The position numbers and the translations under genes were made by a program. From Streptomyces cinerochromogenes (GTDB lineage: Bacteria > Actinomycetota > Actinomycetes > Streptomycetales > Streptomycetaceae), in the NCBI RefSeq assembly GCF_014648635.1, contig NZ_BMRM01000008.1:248001-312000 (forward strand): 64,000 bases of DNA, given 5' to 3'. Within the stretch, counting starts at the first letter, position 1. The number at the start of each line of letters is the position of its first letter. This document shows positions 10,218-19,081 of the stretch, in pieces. The notes below the pieces were generated by a model that searched no databases, had not been told where the DNA came from, and worked only from the letters and a program-made list of their open reading frames with translations.

Positions 10218-10982
10218 TTGTCGGATTGGCTTGTTCTCGTCCTCGCGATGCTGGGGGCCTGTGCCGTGGTGGTGGTCATCACGCTGCTACGGCACCGGAC
10301 GGCCGCCGAGGACGAGGATCCGAGCGAGACCCCGGACGTCATCGAGTACATGACGATGTGGATCGGTGTCATCTACGCCATCGTGCTGGGCCTGGCCATC
10401 GCGGGCGTGTGGGAGGCCCGCAACGCCGCCCAGGACTACGTGCAGACCGAGGCCCAGGCGCTGCACGAGATCTCCGAACGGGTCCGGGTCTACCCGCCCG
10501 ACGTCCGGGACGGCATCCGCGCGGACCTGGACGCCTACGTGACCTACGTCGTCCACTCCGAGTGGCGGACGATGGCGCACGAGGAACGCGTCACGGACCG
10601 CGGCACCGAACTGCTGCGGCAGGTCCGGGCGGACGTCACCGACTACCGTCCGAAGAACGACTTCGAGGCACAGGCCTACCAGCCCCTGCTGGACCAGCTC
10701 GCCACCGCCGACCAGGCGCGCAACGCGCGGGCCGACTCCACCGGGGCCACCATGCCGCCGGTGGTGTGGTGGGGGCTGCTCACCGGGGCGCTGATCACCA
10801 TCGGCATGGTCTTCGCGCTCCAGATCCGGCGCACCGGACGTGAGCTGATCCTGGCCGGGCTGTTCTCCGCGACCATCGCCTTCATGCTGTTCCTCATCTG
10901 GGACTTCGACGCGCCCTACAGCCGGGGCATCGCGGTGACCGCGGAACCGTTCCTGAGCCTGTTCCCTGGCGCCGGCGGATAG
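10218..10982 (+). CDS. DUF4239 (bestrophin-like) membrane protein
   Basis: A 254-residue inner-membrane protein with four hydrophobic segments: two N-terminal (LVLVLAMLGACAVVVVITLL and MWIGVIYAIVLGLAIAGVW) and two C-terminal (VVWWGLLTGALITIGMVFAL and LILAGLFSATIAFMLFLIWD). Between them is a charged helical domain. This is the DUF4239 arrangement of unknown function, with distant resemblance to bestrophin channels claimed for the family. The start is a TTG at 10218, chosen because TGGAGG at 10205-10210 is well spaced and no ATG or GTG precedes the first helix. It lies 32 bp after the proline-rich gene on the same strand. Confidence 0.85.
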   Translation: MSDWLVLVLAMLGACAVVVVITLLRHRTAAEDEDPSETPDVIEYMTMWIGVIYAIVLGLAIAGVWEARNAAQDYVQTEAQALHEISERVRVYPPDVRDGIRADLDAYVTYVVHSEWRTMAHEERVTDRGTELLRQVRADVTDYRPKNDFEAQAYQPLLDQLATADQARNARADSTGATMPPVVWWGLLTGALITIGMVFALQIRRTGRELILAGLFSATIAFMLFLIWDFDAPYSRGIAVTAEPFLSLFPGAGG

Positions 10983-11046
10983 CCCGGCCACCGCCTCGGC
11001 ACCCGCCACCGCCTCGGCGCCCGACGCCTCGGCGGTACGGCCGCCA

Positions 11047-11097
11047 CGACAGGCCTTCGCCCCCGCTTCCGTGCGGAATCGGGGCGAAGGCCTGTCG
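11047..11097. terminator. 17-bp perfect hairpin between convergent genes
   Basis: CGACAGGCCTTCGCCCC (11047-11063) pairs perfectly with 11081-11097 across a 17-nt loop. It sits between the DUF4239 stop (10982) and the stop of the minus-strand Asn/Gly-rich gene (11159), so it can serve both as a bidirectional terminator. Confidence 0.85.
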
Positions 11098-11158
11098 GTG
11101 TGCGAGGGCTCGGGGGCGCGGGGACGGCTCCGGTGGCCCCGGCGGCGCACCGGGGCGC

Positions 11159-12091
11159 TCAGACGCGCTTCTCGTGCCGGCGACGCATCCAGAGGGCACC
11201 ACCGCCGACCAGGGCCGCGGTGACCAGGCCGCCGCCGATGGCCACGTCGGCGGGCGTGGCGCCGGTGGTCCTGCTTCCGCCGATGCCGCCGTTGACACCG
11301 CCGAGCACGGTGAAGGCGTCCCTGCGGGTCAGGGTGCGGCCGTCGCAGCGCACGGTGACGTCGTAGCGGCCGCGGCGGGCGGCGCGGTCGACGGTGGCGA
11401 CACCCCGTGCGGTGTCGTCGCGGAACGACTCCAGCCGGACGGTGCCGAAGGCGTCGGAACTCGCCGTACCGAACGTGCAGCCGTTGACGATGATGGTGAG
11501 GCGGCCTCCGGCGGGCAGGACGTCGGGCGTGACGAAGATGTCGCGCGAGTTCACGCCGTCACCGTGGCCCTCGCCCTCGCCTCCGTTCCCGCGGCCGAAG
11601 TCGCCGCCTCGGTCGCCGCCTTCACCCCCGTGGCCGTTGCCCCCGCGGCCGTTGCCCTCGCCCCCGCGACCGTTGCCCTCGCCCCCGCGACCGTTGCCCT
11701 CACCGCCGCGGCCGTTGCCCTCGCCCCCGCGGCCGTTCCCGTTCCCGTTGCCTCCGTGGCCGTTGCCGTTCCCGAAGCCCTCGCCCCCGCGGCCGTTGCC
11801 GTTGAAGTTCCCGTTGCCGTTCCCGTTGCCGTTCCCGTTGAAGTTCCCGTTGCCGTTGAAGTTCCCGTTCCCGTTGAAGTGGCCGTTGCCGTTGATGTTG
11901 CCGTTCCCCGGGAAGACGCCGTTCCCGCTGAAGGTGCCGATGTTGCCGGTGCCGGGGACGATGACGGTGGTGTTGTCGGTGCCGCTCGGTCCGCCCCCGT
12001 TGCCCATGCCGTCCGCGACGGCCACCGGGGCGGCGAGCCCGAGCACGGCGACTGTGGTGCACGCCGCCGCCAGGGCACGTTGGTTGCGCAT
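11159..12091 (-). CDS. Asn/Gly-repeat surface protein with C-terminal anchor, beside a sortase
   Basis: A 310-residue exported protein. The signal peptide is at residues 1-27, followed by about 150 residues of low-complexity repeats (NGNGNFNGNGN, then GRGGEGN units). A beta-rich domain of about 90 residues follows, with two Cys (VNGCTFG, VRCDGRTL). The C-terminal tail has SRTTG (273-277), a helix (about 283-301) and RRRHEKR, which is the organisation of a sortase substrate but without LPxTG. The class F sortase gene is divergent next door, so it is a candidate substrate. ATG 12091 has GGAGG 5 nt upstream. Many actinobacterial class F sortases neighbour similar proteins, as far as I recall. 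Confidence 0.82.
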   Translation of the reverse strand: MRNQRALAAACTTVAVLGLAAPVAVADGMGNGGGPSGTDNTTVIVPGTGNIGTFSGNGVFPGNGNINGNGHFNGNGNFNGNGNFNGNGNGNGNGNFNGNGRGGEGFGNGNGHGGNGNGNGRGGEGNGRGGEGNGRGGEGNGRGGEGNGRGGNGHGGEGGDRGGDFGRGNGGEGEGHGDGVNSRDIFVTPDVLPAGGRLTIIVNGCTFGTASSDAFGTVRLESFRDDTARGVATVDRAARRGRYDVTVRCDGRTLTRRDAFTVLGGVNGGIGGSRTTGATPADVAIGGGLVTAALVGGGALWMRRRHEKRV

Positions 12092-12423
12092 GTGATCCTC
12101 CGCGGGAGGTCACCGGGTCCCGTCCCCGGTGGATCGGCGAGAAACACCTCCCAGGGAAGACCCTCGGACGCGCGGAACACGCCCGCATGTCGAGAATGGT
12201 CCGTCCCGGTGATCCGACACGCCGACGGACAACCGGACAATCTGATATTGCCGCAGGTCACGGACCGTCAGAAAATTCCTGGGAACGGCAACTCGGATGG
12301 CTCACCGGACGGGCGGCCCGCCACCCGTTCGCCGATCGCCCCGTCGCCCGTGGCCCGCGCGGGATTTAGCGTTTTCCCATGCGCGACGGACGTGGGGACG
12401 ACCGCGTCGAGAGGGGATGGCGA
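12092..12423. other. Divergent intergenic region, surface protein / sortase
   Basis: 332 bp with no convincing gene. It must hold the promoters of both neighbours. The segment around 12230-12290 is less GC-rich (CTGATATTG, GAAAATTCC). Inverted GTCCG/CGGAC words occur near 12200-12240, but I cannot assign an operator or a sigma-factor consensus. Confidence 0.5.
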
Positions 12424-13095
12424 ATGTCTGCGTCCAAGCTGTCCGAGCTTGCCGAGGAGGAAGCGCGGCGGAGGAAACGCGCCCCGTGGGGCGTCATAGC
12501 GCTTGCTCTGCTTTCCGGCCTGGCGCTCATCCGGAACGGTTCCGGAGAATTCGACGTCGGCCCGCCGCAGCCCGCCTCGGCGGCGGCCCCGGACATCCGT
12601 GCCACCCAGGGCTCCCTCGCGCCCGCACCCACGGCGCTGCCGTTCTCCCCCGTGCAGCGGGTGCGGATCCCGGCGATCCGGGTGGACGCCCCCGTGGTGC
12701 AGGTCGGACTGGACACGGACGGCTGGGTCGCCGCACCGCCGCCGGACAACCCCAACCTGGCCGGCTGGTTCACCGGCGCCGTCTCCCCGGGGGAGAAGGG
12801 CACCGCGGTCGTCGTCGGCCATGTCGACAACAAGCAGGGCCCCGCCGTGTTCTACGGTCTCGGGGCGCTGCAGAAGGGGAACCAGGTCGAGGTCCTGCGC
12901 CAGGACGGGAAGACCGCGGTGTTCGAGATCTACGGCGTCGAGGTCTTCGCGAAGAACAACTTCCCCGGCGACCGCGTGTACGGCTCGAAGGGCACACCGG
13001 AACTCCGGGTCATCACCTGCGGGGGCGGATTCTCGAAGCAGAACGGCTACGAAGGGAACGTCGTCGTCTTCGCCCGTCTGGCCGCGGTGGTCTGA
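12424..13095 (+). CDS. Class F sortase
   Basis: A 223-residue membrane-anchored transpeptidase that would join exported proteins to cell-wall acceptors. The N-terminal helix is at about 22-37, then an Ala/Pro linker, then the sortase fold from about residue 78 (VRIPAIRVDAPVVQVGLD). The catalytic triad is His133 (VVGHVDN), Cys199 (VITCGG) and Arg218 (VVFARL). The short size, ITC motif and absence of a C-terminal helix fit class F, the actinobacterial housekeeping-like class. ATG 12424 has GAGGGG at 12411-12416. The earlier ATG 12379 would add an unlikely basic leader. The divergent Asn/Gly-rich protein is the likely client. Confidence 0.93.
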   Translation: MSASKLSELAEEEARRRKRAPWGVIALALLSGLALIRNGSGEFDVGPPQPASAAAPDIRATQGSLAPAPTALPFSPVQRVRIPAIRVDAPVVQVGLDTDGWVAAPPPDNPNLAGWFTGAVSPGEKGTAVVVGHVDNKQGPAVFYGLGALQKGNQVEVLRQDGKTAVFEIYGVEVFAKNNFPGDRVYGSKGTPELRVITCGGGFSKQNGYEGNVVVFARLAAVV

Positions 13096-13120
13096 GCCGC
13101 CGCGGCCGGGACGGTGACCG

Positions 13121-13957
13121 TCACACGCGCCGGCGCGGCACGCTGATGCGGTATCCGGAGTCGATCAGATAGGGCAGCCATTCCCGGATGGCGTGGACGG
13201 TCTGCGAGCGGTCGCCCCCGGCGTCGTGGGAGAGCACCACGACCCCGGGGGCGGCGCCCTCCTCGACCCGGTCCACGATGGTGTCGGTGCCGGGCTCCGA
13301 CCAGTCGGTGGTGTCCACGGTCCACGCCATGGGCTCCATGCCCATGTCGGCCCCCAGTTGGAAGGCGGCGCGGTTCCAGGCGCCGTAGGGGGCGCGGAAC
13401 CACTGCGGGCGCTCGCCGTAGGCGTCCTCGATGGCGTCGCTGGTGCTCTCCATCTCGTCCCGGATCTCCCCCCGGTCGAGTTCGGTCAGCAGCGGGTGCG
13501 TCCAGGTGTGGTTGCCGACGACATGGCCCTCGTCGGCCATCCGGGCCAGCAGTTCCTTGTTCTCGACCACGCACTCGCCGCACACGAAGAACATCGCCCG
13601 TACGCCGTAGTGGGCGAGGGTGTCCAGGATGTGCGGGGTGTACTCCGGGTGGGGGCCGTCGTCGAAGGTCAGCACCATGCGCCGGCCGCGCCCGGAGATC
13701 CGCAGGATGGGCTCCTCGCGCACCTTCAGCTTGCGGGGCGCGGCGCGCGGCGGGCCGTACCCGGTGAGGGGCTGGAGCCGGAAGGCGGAGGGCGCCAGCG
13801 CCTGGCGGGCCTGCGGGCCGGCGACGGGTGCCGCGGCGGTCGGGGCGGTCTCCTCGGTGCCGGCCAGGACGACTCCGGCGGTACCCGCGGCTCCCAGGGC
13901 GGCGGCCCCGCCGGCGAGGAGGATCCGGCGGCGCGTGAACAACTGATCCTTCTGCAT
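13121..13957 (-). CDS. Secreted polysaccharide deacetylase (CE4, NodB domain)
   Basis: A 278-residue exported hydrolase that removes acetyl groups from a GlcNAc-type polymer such as peptidoglycan or chitin oligomers. The N-terminus FTRRRILLAGG is Tat-like. NodB motifs are all present: TFDDGPH at 97-103 (catalytic Asp and metal Asp), HTWTH at 150-154 (metal His), RAPYG at 188-192, and a C-terminal LSHDAGGD with the catalytic His. It is convergent with the sortase gene, whose stop is 25 bp away. The substrate cannot be decided from sequence. Confidence 0.92.
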   Translation of the reverse strand: MQKDQLFTRRRILLAGGAAALGAAGTAGVVLAGTEETAPTAAAPVAGPQARQALAPSAFRLQPLTGYGPPRAAPRKLKVREEPILRISGRGRRMVLTFDDGPHPEYTPHILDTLAHYGVRAMFFVCGECVVENKELLARMADEGHVVGNHTWTHPLLTELDRGEIRDEMESTSDAIEDAYGERPQWFRAPYGAWNRAAFQLGADMGMEPMAWTVDTTDWSEPGTDTIVDRVEEGAAPGVVVLSHDAGGDRSQTVHAIREWLPYLIDSGYRISVPRRRV

Positions 13958-14325
13958 GACCCATCAGTCGCCCCGCCGGACTCCGGCGCACCCCAACGAC
14001 ACCGGTGCGACTGCGGGAATGCACCCGGACAGCGGAGTGGACACGGGTTCGGGCGGGGCCGTGCGGCGGGGCCGGCCGGTTCCGGGTTCCGGACCCGTCC
14101 TGGCGCGGGTCCGGCCCCGTCCCCTCCGGCGAGGCCGGACACCGGCACGGACGGCGGGCCCGCCGTGGTGGCGGGCCGCCGTCCGGTCTCCGAGTGCCCC
14201 CTCCACGTACATGAACTCCACGTGCCCCGCGCGGAACCACGGGTCCCCTGCACGCCGGTCACGGTGCATCAGGTCCGGGACCCCGGACAGCCGGGGGAAT
14301 CGCTGATTCCGATAGCCTCACGGCC
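13958..14325. other. Gene-free stretch with stacked hairpins
   Basis: No convincing ORF in 368 bp. Three stem-loops are seen. Two lie back to back: GTCCGGCC (14109-14116) with 14133-14140, and a 15/16-bp stem 14149-14164 with 14170-14184 (one bulge, 5-nt loop). A small CCCCGG/CCGGGG stem at 14281-14296 lies just before the universal-stress gene. The central pair could end transcription from either side or structure a leader RNA. Confidence 0.55.
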
Positions 14326-14796
14326 GTGACGGAACAGCACGAGCAGCACTCTCACCGGTTCGAACGGGGTACGGACGGGCCGAAGGTCATCCTGGTCGGC
14401 GTGGACGGCTCCGACTCCTCGATGCGCGCCGCCGCGTACGCGAGCGGACTGGCCCGGCGCCAGCACGCGCTGCTGGCGGTGGTGTACGTCCAGCCGGTGC
14501 TCGCGGCGGGGGCGGCGCTCGGGGCCCCGGTGGCGGAGACCACCGACGAGATCGCCGAGGACCTGGTCGCGCAGATCCGGGAGGCGGCCGAGCGGGTCAG
14601 GGGGATCTTCGAGGTGCGCTGGGAGTTCCACACCTTCCGCGGGGATCCCTACAACGGGCTGGTGCAGGCGGCGGACGAGCTGAAGGCGGACGCGGTGGTG
14701 GTGGGCGCCTCGGAGCAGGCCGGGCACCGGATCATCGGCTCGGTGGCGGTCCGGCTGGTGAAGGCGGGACGCTGGCCGGTGACGGTGGTGCCGTAG
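14326..14796 (+). CDS. Universal stress protein (UspA family)
   Basis: A 156-residue single-domain Usp. The alpha/beta start VILVGVDGSDSSMRAA is typical. The C-terminal ATP-loop region VVVGASEQAGHRIIGSV departs from the G-x2-G-x9-G-S/T signature, because the second Gly is Glu, so nucleotide binding is doubtful. The start is GTG 14326 and no clear SD is visible. The next gene on the strand is a permease about 130 bp downstream. Confidence 0.9.
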   Translation: MTEQHEQHSHRFERGTDGPKVILVGVDGSDSSMRAAAYASGLARRQHALLAVVYVQPVLAAGAALGAPVAETTDEIAEDLVAQIREAAERVRGIFEVRWEFHTFRGDPYNGLVQAADELKADAVVVGASEQAGHRIIGSVAVRLVKAGRWPVTVVP

Positions 14797-14923
14797 GGCG
14801 GCGGGACGGCCGGCGGCGGGCACCGGACCCCGGGCCGGCCGTGCGTGGCGTCTTCCCTGGGCGGCGGCCCTGAGCCATCATGATCGGCCGTCAGCCGTTG
14901 CCGTGGGCGAAGAGGTGAGACGC

Positions 14924-16348
14924 ATGGCCGGGATCCGCGCGGGTGAGGGAATTCTCCGCCGCAAACCCATCGAGCACATCGAGGAGACCGAGGTCGGCGA
15001 GGGCACCCGGCTGGACAAGTCGCTGGGGCTCTGGCAGCTCACCGCCATCGGCGTGGGCGGCATCATCGGCGCGGGCATCTTCACGCTGGCCGGCACGGTG
15101 GCGAACGGTACGGCCGGGCCCGCGGTGCTGGTGTCGTTCCTGATCGCCGGTGTCGCGAGCGCGTGCGCGGCGCTGTCGTACGCCGAGTTCGCGGGCCTGA
15201 TCCCGAAGGCGGGGTCGGCCTACACGTACGGGTACGCGGTGCTCGGCGAGTTCGCGGGCTGGTTCATCGGCTGGGACCTGCTGCTGGAGTACACCGCGAT
15301 CGTGGCCGTGGTCGCCATCGGCATCTCCGGCTACTTCAGCTTCCTGGTCGAGGAGATGGGTGCCGATCTGCCGCGGTGGATGCTGGGCGCGCCCGGCACC
15401 GGGTCCGGGCACCGGGTCGACCTGTTCGCGGCCCTGCTGTGTCTGCTGATCGCCTGGCTGCTGAACCAGGGCATCCGCAGCGCGGCCCGGTTCGAGACGT
15501 TCGTGGTCGCGCTGAAGGTGCTGGTGGTGCTGCTGGTGATCGGGGTGGGCGCCTTCCACATCAACACGGGCAACTACCACCCCTTCTTCCCGTTCGGCAT
15601 CACCGGCGCGTTCACCGGCGCCGCCACGGTGTTCTTCGCGGTGTTCGGCTACGACGCGATGTCGACGGCGGCCGAGGAGTCGAAGGACGCCCAGCGGCAC
15701 ATGCCGAAGGCGATCATCTACTCGCTGGTGATCTCCATGGTGCTGTACGCGGCGGCCTGTCTGGTGCTGACGGGCATGCAGAACTACAAGGACATCGACA
15801 AGGAGAGCGGCTTCTCCACGGCGTTCAAGTCGGTGGGCCTGGGCGCGCTGGCGGACGTGATCGCGGTCGGTGCGATCATCGGCATCCTCACGGTGATGTT
15901 CACGTTCATGCTGGGCGTGACCCGGGTGTGGTTCTCGATGTCCCGGGACGGACTGCTGCCCCGGTGGTTCGCGAAGACGCACCCGACGCGGCACGTGCCG
16001 ACCCGGGTGACCTGGATCGTGGGGCTGGCCTCGGCCGTCATCGCCGGGTTCGTACCGATCGGCGAGGCGGCCGAGCTGACCAACATCGGCATCCTGCTGG
16101 CGTTCGTGGTGGTGTGCGTGGCGGTGATCGTGCTGCGCTACCGGCAGCCGGAGCTGCCGCGCACCTTCCGGACGCCGGGGATGCCGGTCGTGCCCGCGCT
16201 GGGTGTCCTCTTCTCGATCTGGCTGATCACGTTCCTGCAGTGGCAGACCTGGGTGCGGTTCGCGGTGTGGTTCGTGATCGGCTGCGTGATCTACTTCGGC
16301 TACTCCTACCGGCGCTCGGTGCTGGCCGTCCGGCGGCCCGCCGAGTGA
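14924..16348 (+). CDS. APC-superfamily amino-acid permease (CAT type)
   Basis: A 474-residue membrane transporter, probably of cationic or neutral amino acids. The substrate loop of TM1 is conserved (GVGGIIGAGIFTLAG), followed by the PKAGSAYTYGYAVLGEF stretch of TM3 and GYDAMSTAAEE of TM6. About twelve to thirteen hydrophobic segments are visible, ending at SYRRSVLAVRRPAE. It resembles B. subtilis YfnA and animal CAT proteins. ATG 14924 follows GAGGTGA at 14912-14918, and GTG 14903 is a weaker alternative. Proton coupling is assumed from the family. Confidence 0.92.
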   Translation: MAGIRAGEGILRRKPIEHIEETEVGEGTRLDKSLGLWQLTAIGVGGIIGAGIFTLAGTVANGTAGPAVLVSFLIAGVASACAALSYAEFAGLIPKAGSAYTYGYAVLGEFAGWFIGWDLLLEYTAIVAVVAIGISGYFSFLVEEMGADLPRWMLGAPGTGSGHRVDLFAALLCLLIAWLLNQGIRSAARFETFVVALKVLVVLLVIGVGAFHINTGNYHPFFPFGITGAFTGAATVFFAVFGYDAMSTAAEESKDAQRHMPKAIIYSLVISMVLYAAACLVLTGMQNYKDIDKESGFSTAFKSVGLGALADVIAVGAIIGILTVMFTFMLGVTRVWFSMSRDGLLPRWFAKTHPTRHVPTRVTWIVGLASAVIAGFVPIGEAAELTNIGILLAFVVVCVAVIVLRYRQPELPRTFRTPGMPVVPALGVLFSIWLITFLQWQTWVRFAVWFVIGCVIYFGYSYRRSVLAVRRPAE

Positions 16349-16360
16349 GCGGGACGCCGG

Positions 16361-17509
16361 TCACTCCCCCATGACCAGGCCGTCCTGGGCGGCTCCGCGG
16401 CTGAGCACCACCTGCCTGATCCGGTCGCGCCGGGCCTGCAGTTCGGCGCCCCGGTCGATGGCCTGGTTGAGGTTGACGACCCGGCCGGCGTCGAGGTCGT
16501 ACAGCTGCGGGACGAACTCGGCCTTGGTGACCCGCCAGGCCTCGCCGGGCCGGGCGGGCGGGGCGAAGGTGAAGCGGCCGAGGGTGGACTCGTTGCCCCG
16601 CGGGTCCTGGGCGCCGTCGCCGTTGTACATCTCGCCGGCGATCTGGTCGCCCATCCCGTAGATCACCCAGGTGCCGTTGACCTTCTCGTACGCCTGCGGG
16701 ACGTGGGCGTGGGTGCCGAGGATCAGGTCGATGTCCCGGTGGCCGTCGGTGGCGGAGGCGGTGAGCCGCTGGGCGAGGGAGAGCTGGAGCCGGTCGGGCT
16801 GGTCCTGCCACTCGGTGCCCCAGTGCACGGAGAGCACGACCACGTCGGCGCCGGCCTTCCGGGCGGCACGGGCGTCGGCGATCATCCGGTCGGCGTCGAT
16901 CAGGTTGACCGCCCAGGGCTGTCCGGGCGGCAGCGGGTTGCCGTTGGTGCCGAAGGTGTACGACAGGTGGGCGACCCTGGCCGCGCCGGCCCGCAGCATC
17001 GTGACCGTACGGGCCTCGGCCTCGCTGCGGGCGGTACCGGCGTGCCGGAGGCCGGCCCCGTCCATGGCGTCGAGGGTGCGCCGGATGCCGGCGGCGCCGT
17101 CGTCGAGGGCGTGGTTGGAGGCGGTGGAGCAGCCGTCGTAGCCGGTGGCGGCGAGGCCGTCGGCGATCTGCGGCGGGGACTTGAAGACCGGGTAGCCGGC
17201 GTAGTCGCCGTCGGCGCCGTAGACGGTCTCCATGTGACACAGCGCCAGGTCGGCGCGGGAGACGACCGGTTGGACGCCGGCCAGCATGGGACGGAAGTCG
17301 TGGCCGCCGCCGTCGGCGTCGTAGGCGGCCCGTTCGATGACGGAGGTGTGCGGCAGGACGTCCCCGGAGGCGACGAGGGTGAAGCCGCGGGCCTCGGTGG
17401 GCGCCGCGCCTGACTGGGCGCCGGAGTCCCGGTGCTGGTTCTGGCAGGCCGCCCCGGCCGCGAGGACGGCGGTCAGGGCCAGGGCCACCTGCTGTCTGCG
17501 TCCGATCAT
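16361..17509 (-). CDS. CapA-type metallophosphoesterase-like secreted protein
   Basis: 382 residues of the PGA_cap/CapA family (PF09587), named for poly-gamma-glutamate capsule synthesis but with no proven reaction in most members. Metal-site motifs are visible: TLVASGDVLPH, STASNHALDDG, VLSVHWGTEW and ILGTHAHVPQAYE. The N-terminal export segment ends VLAAGAACQNQ. Cys at that position suggests a lipoprotein, though the lipobox is weak (GAAC). ATG 17509 has GGGGTGAG directly upstream. No other capsule genes are nearby, so a capsule role is not supported by context. It is divergent from the ECF sigma gene. Confidence 0.87.
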   Translation of the reverse strand: MIGRRQQVALALTAVLAAGAACQNQHRDSGAQSGAAPTEARGFTLVASGDVLPHTSVIERAAYDADGGGHDFRPMLAGVQPVVSRADLALCHMETVYGADGDYAGYPVFKSPPQIADGLAATGYDGCSTASNHALDDGAAGIRRTLDAMDGAGLRHAGTARSEAEARTVTMLRAGAARVAHLSYTFGTNGNPLPPGQPWAVNLIDADRMIADARAARKAGADVVVLSVHWGTEWQDQPDRLQLSLAQRLTASATDGHRDIDLILGTHAHVPQAYEKVNGTWVIYGMGDQIAGEMYNGDGAQDPRGNESTLGRFTFAPPARPGEAWRVTKAEFVPQLYDLDAGRVVNLNQAIDRGAELQARRDRIRQVVLSRGAAQDGLVMGE

Positions 17510-17725
17510 CAGCTCACCCCAGGATTGTCGTATATACAGACGAAGCCGTGACGGGCATATGGGTATGAAGCTGATGTGCCGGATAAACAGACCGGGTGGG
17601 GTCATTAGCCCGTCCGGTGTCCTGTCGGCCCGCTCGGCCGACCGTTCGCCGACGCGATCGACCGTCCGTCGCAGGGCCGGGTCCGCCCCCTGTCCGCCGG
17701 CCGCGCCCTGCGCTGCGATACGGCC

Positions 17726-18274
17726 ATGACGGCCGGAACCTCACTCACCCACCGGGCGACGACCGCCGAGCACGAGCTGGCCGCGCTCCAGCGCGAGCAC
17801 GGCGGATTCCTGTTCGCCCTGCTGTTCAGGCTCTGCGACGGAGACCGGCAGCGCGCCGAGGACCTCGTGCAGGAGACCCTGGTGCGCGCCTGGCAGCATC
17901 CCGAGGCGCTGCACGCCGACGACTACGACTCCGTACGGCCCTGGCTGCTCACCGTGGCCCGGCGGCTCGCCATCGACGCCCGGCGGGCCCGGGACGCGCG
18001 GCCGCCCGAGACCGGCGACGAGGTCCCCGAGAACGCGCGGGTGACCGCCGACCACGCCGAACGGGCCGCGGCGATGCTCGATGTCCGGGAGGCTGTGAAG
18101 ACACTCACGCCGGAGCACCGTGACGTCCTGGTACTCGTGTACTTCCTCGGGGCCAGTGTGGCGGAAGCGGCGCGGACCCTGGGGATTCCACCCGGTACCG
18201 TGAAATCCCGGGCGTACTACGCGCTGCGCGCCCTGCGCCGGGTCCTTCCGGGTTACGCCGCCGACCTGCGGTGA
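17726..18274 (+). CDS. ECF sigma factor
   Basis: A 182-residue group 4 sigma factor. Region 2 (about 18-85) includes FALLFRLCDGDRQRAEDLVQ, then ETLVRAWQHPE. Region 4 (about 125-178) carries the HTH EAARTLGIPPGTVKSRAYYA. There is no region 3 and no C-terminal extension. A gene of unknown function follows, and then a ZAS anti-sigma gene on the same strand, so this is probably the sigma bound by that membrane anti-sigma. The -35/-10 pattern it recognises cannot be read here. Confidence 0.92.
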   Translation: MTAGTSLTHRATTAEHELAALQREHGGFLFALLFRLCDGDRQRAEDLVQETLVRAWQHPEALHADDYDSVRPWLLTVARRLAIDARRARDARPPETGDEVPENARVTADHAERAAAMLDVREAVKTLTPEHRDVLVLVYFLGASVAEAARTLGIPPGTVKSRAYYALRALRRVLPGYAADLR

Positions 18275-18417
18275 AACCGGAGCCTGAGCAAAGCCTTGGT
18301 AAAGCGCCTTGCTGCGGCCCCCGTTCGGGCAATGGGCTGTCCTCATGCGCGTTCCGGTCGGGGGCCGGGCCCGGGATTCGGGCGACGCGCGGGTACCGGA
18401 GGAAGGGCAGGAAGGGC

Positions 18418-18930
18418 ATGCCGCACAGAGGTCACGAGAGCACGGACGGCACCGGCGGCGGTGAACTGGCCGTCCCGATGGCCTGGTTGTACGCCGAGTA
18501 CATCGCCGACGAACTGCTGCGCACCGGCGATCTGATGCCGCCGACGTCCTTCGAGTTCCGGGCCGGCCGGGACGCCCTGGCGCTGACCGTCTTCCTGTCC
18601 GACACCGACGGGGAGCTGTCCGGCATCCGGGTGATCTCCCAACTGGAGAACTGGCTGTCCCTGACCGCCTACGACCAGCCGTGGCGGGACTGGGTGCGCG
18701 AACGGATGGCCGAGCTGACGGACCGGGCGGCCCGCGCCGGCACCCCCAGCCCCGACCTGGCGCTGGCGGAGGACGCCTGGCGGTGGCTGGAGGAGACCGA
18801 GCTGCTCGCCCCGGACCTGGACGCGGTGCCCGGCGGCGGGGCCCTCGGGGAGGACGACGGACCGAAGGTGTGGACCCCGGCCTGGCGGCTCGGCCTGCCC
18901 CTCGGCCACCTCGCGATCCACCTCTTCTGA
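18418..18930 (+). CDS. Unknown protein between ECF sigma and anti-sigma genes
   Basis: 170 residues, not recognised. The sequence is acidic and rich in Trp and Leu, with no signal peptide or membrane segment. Phrases such as FEFRAGRDALALTVFLSD, LENWLSLTAYDQPWRDWVRE and PAWRLGLPLGHLAIHLF suggest a compact alpha/beta cytosolic fold. ATG 18418 is preceded by GGAGGAAGG (18398-18406). Its place between a sigma factor and its probable anti-sigma suggests involvement in the same signalling, but nothing in the sequence proves that. Confidence 0.8.
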   Translation: MPHRGHESTDGTGGGELAVPMAWLYAEYIADELLRTGDLMPPTSFEFRAGRDALALTVFLSDTDGELSGIRVISQLENWLSLTAYDQPWRDWVRERMAELTDRAARAGTPSPDLALAEDAWRWLEETELLAPDLDAVPGGGALGEDDGPKVWTPAWRLGLPLGHLAIHLF

Positions 18931-19081
18931 ACGTCCCGGAATTCACACCAATCCGCGGGCCGGACCGCTCCGAATCTCTTGTCCGTGATTCTTTGCGCGG
19001 CTTGAGTGATTCGGCGGTCGGCTGCGTACGGGTGGGAGCAACGAGTAACCCTTCCCCCACCCTTCGGCACGAGGATTCGGC

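Noticed and set aside
13956..14306. 116-codon plus-strand ORF and overlapping 101-codon minus ORF
   Set aside because: Low-complexity Arg/Gly/Pro content, no SD and stem-loops within.
17525..17545. TCGT/ACGA inverted repeat upstream of the CapA-like gene
   Set aside because: Arms of only 4 bp, not distinguishable from chance.
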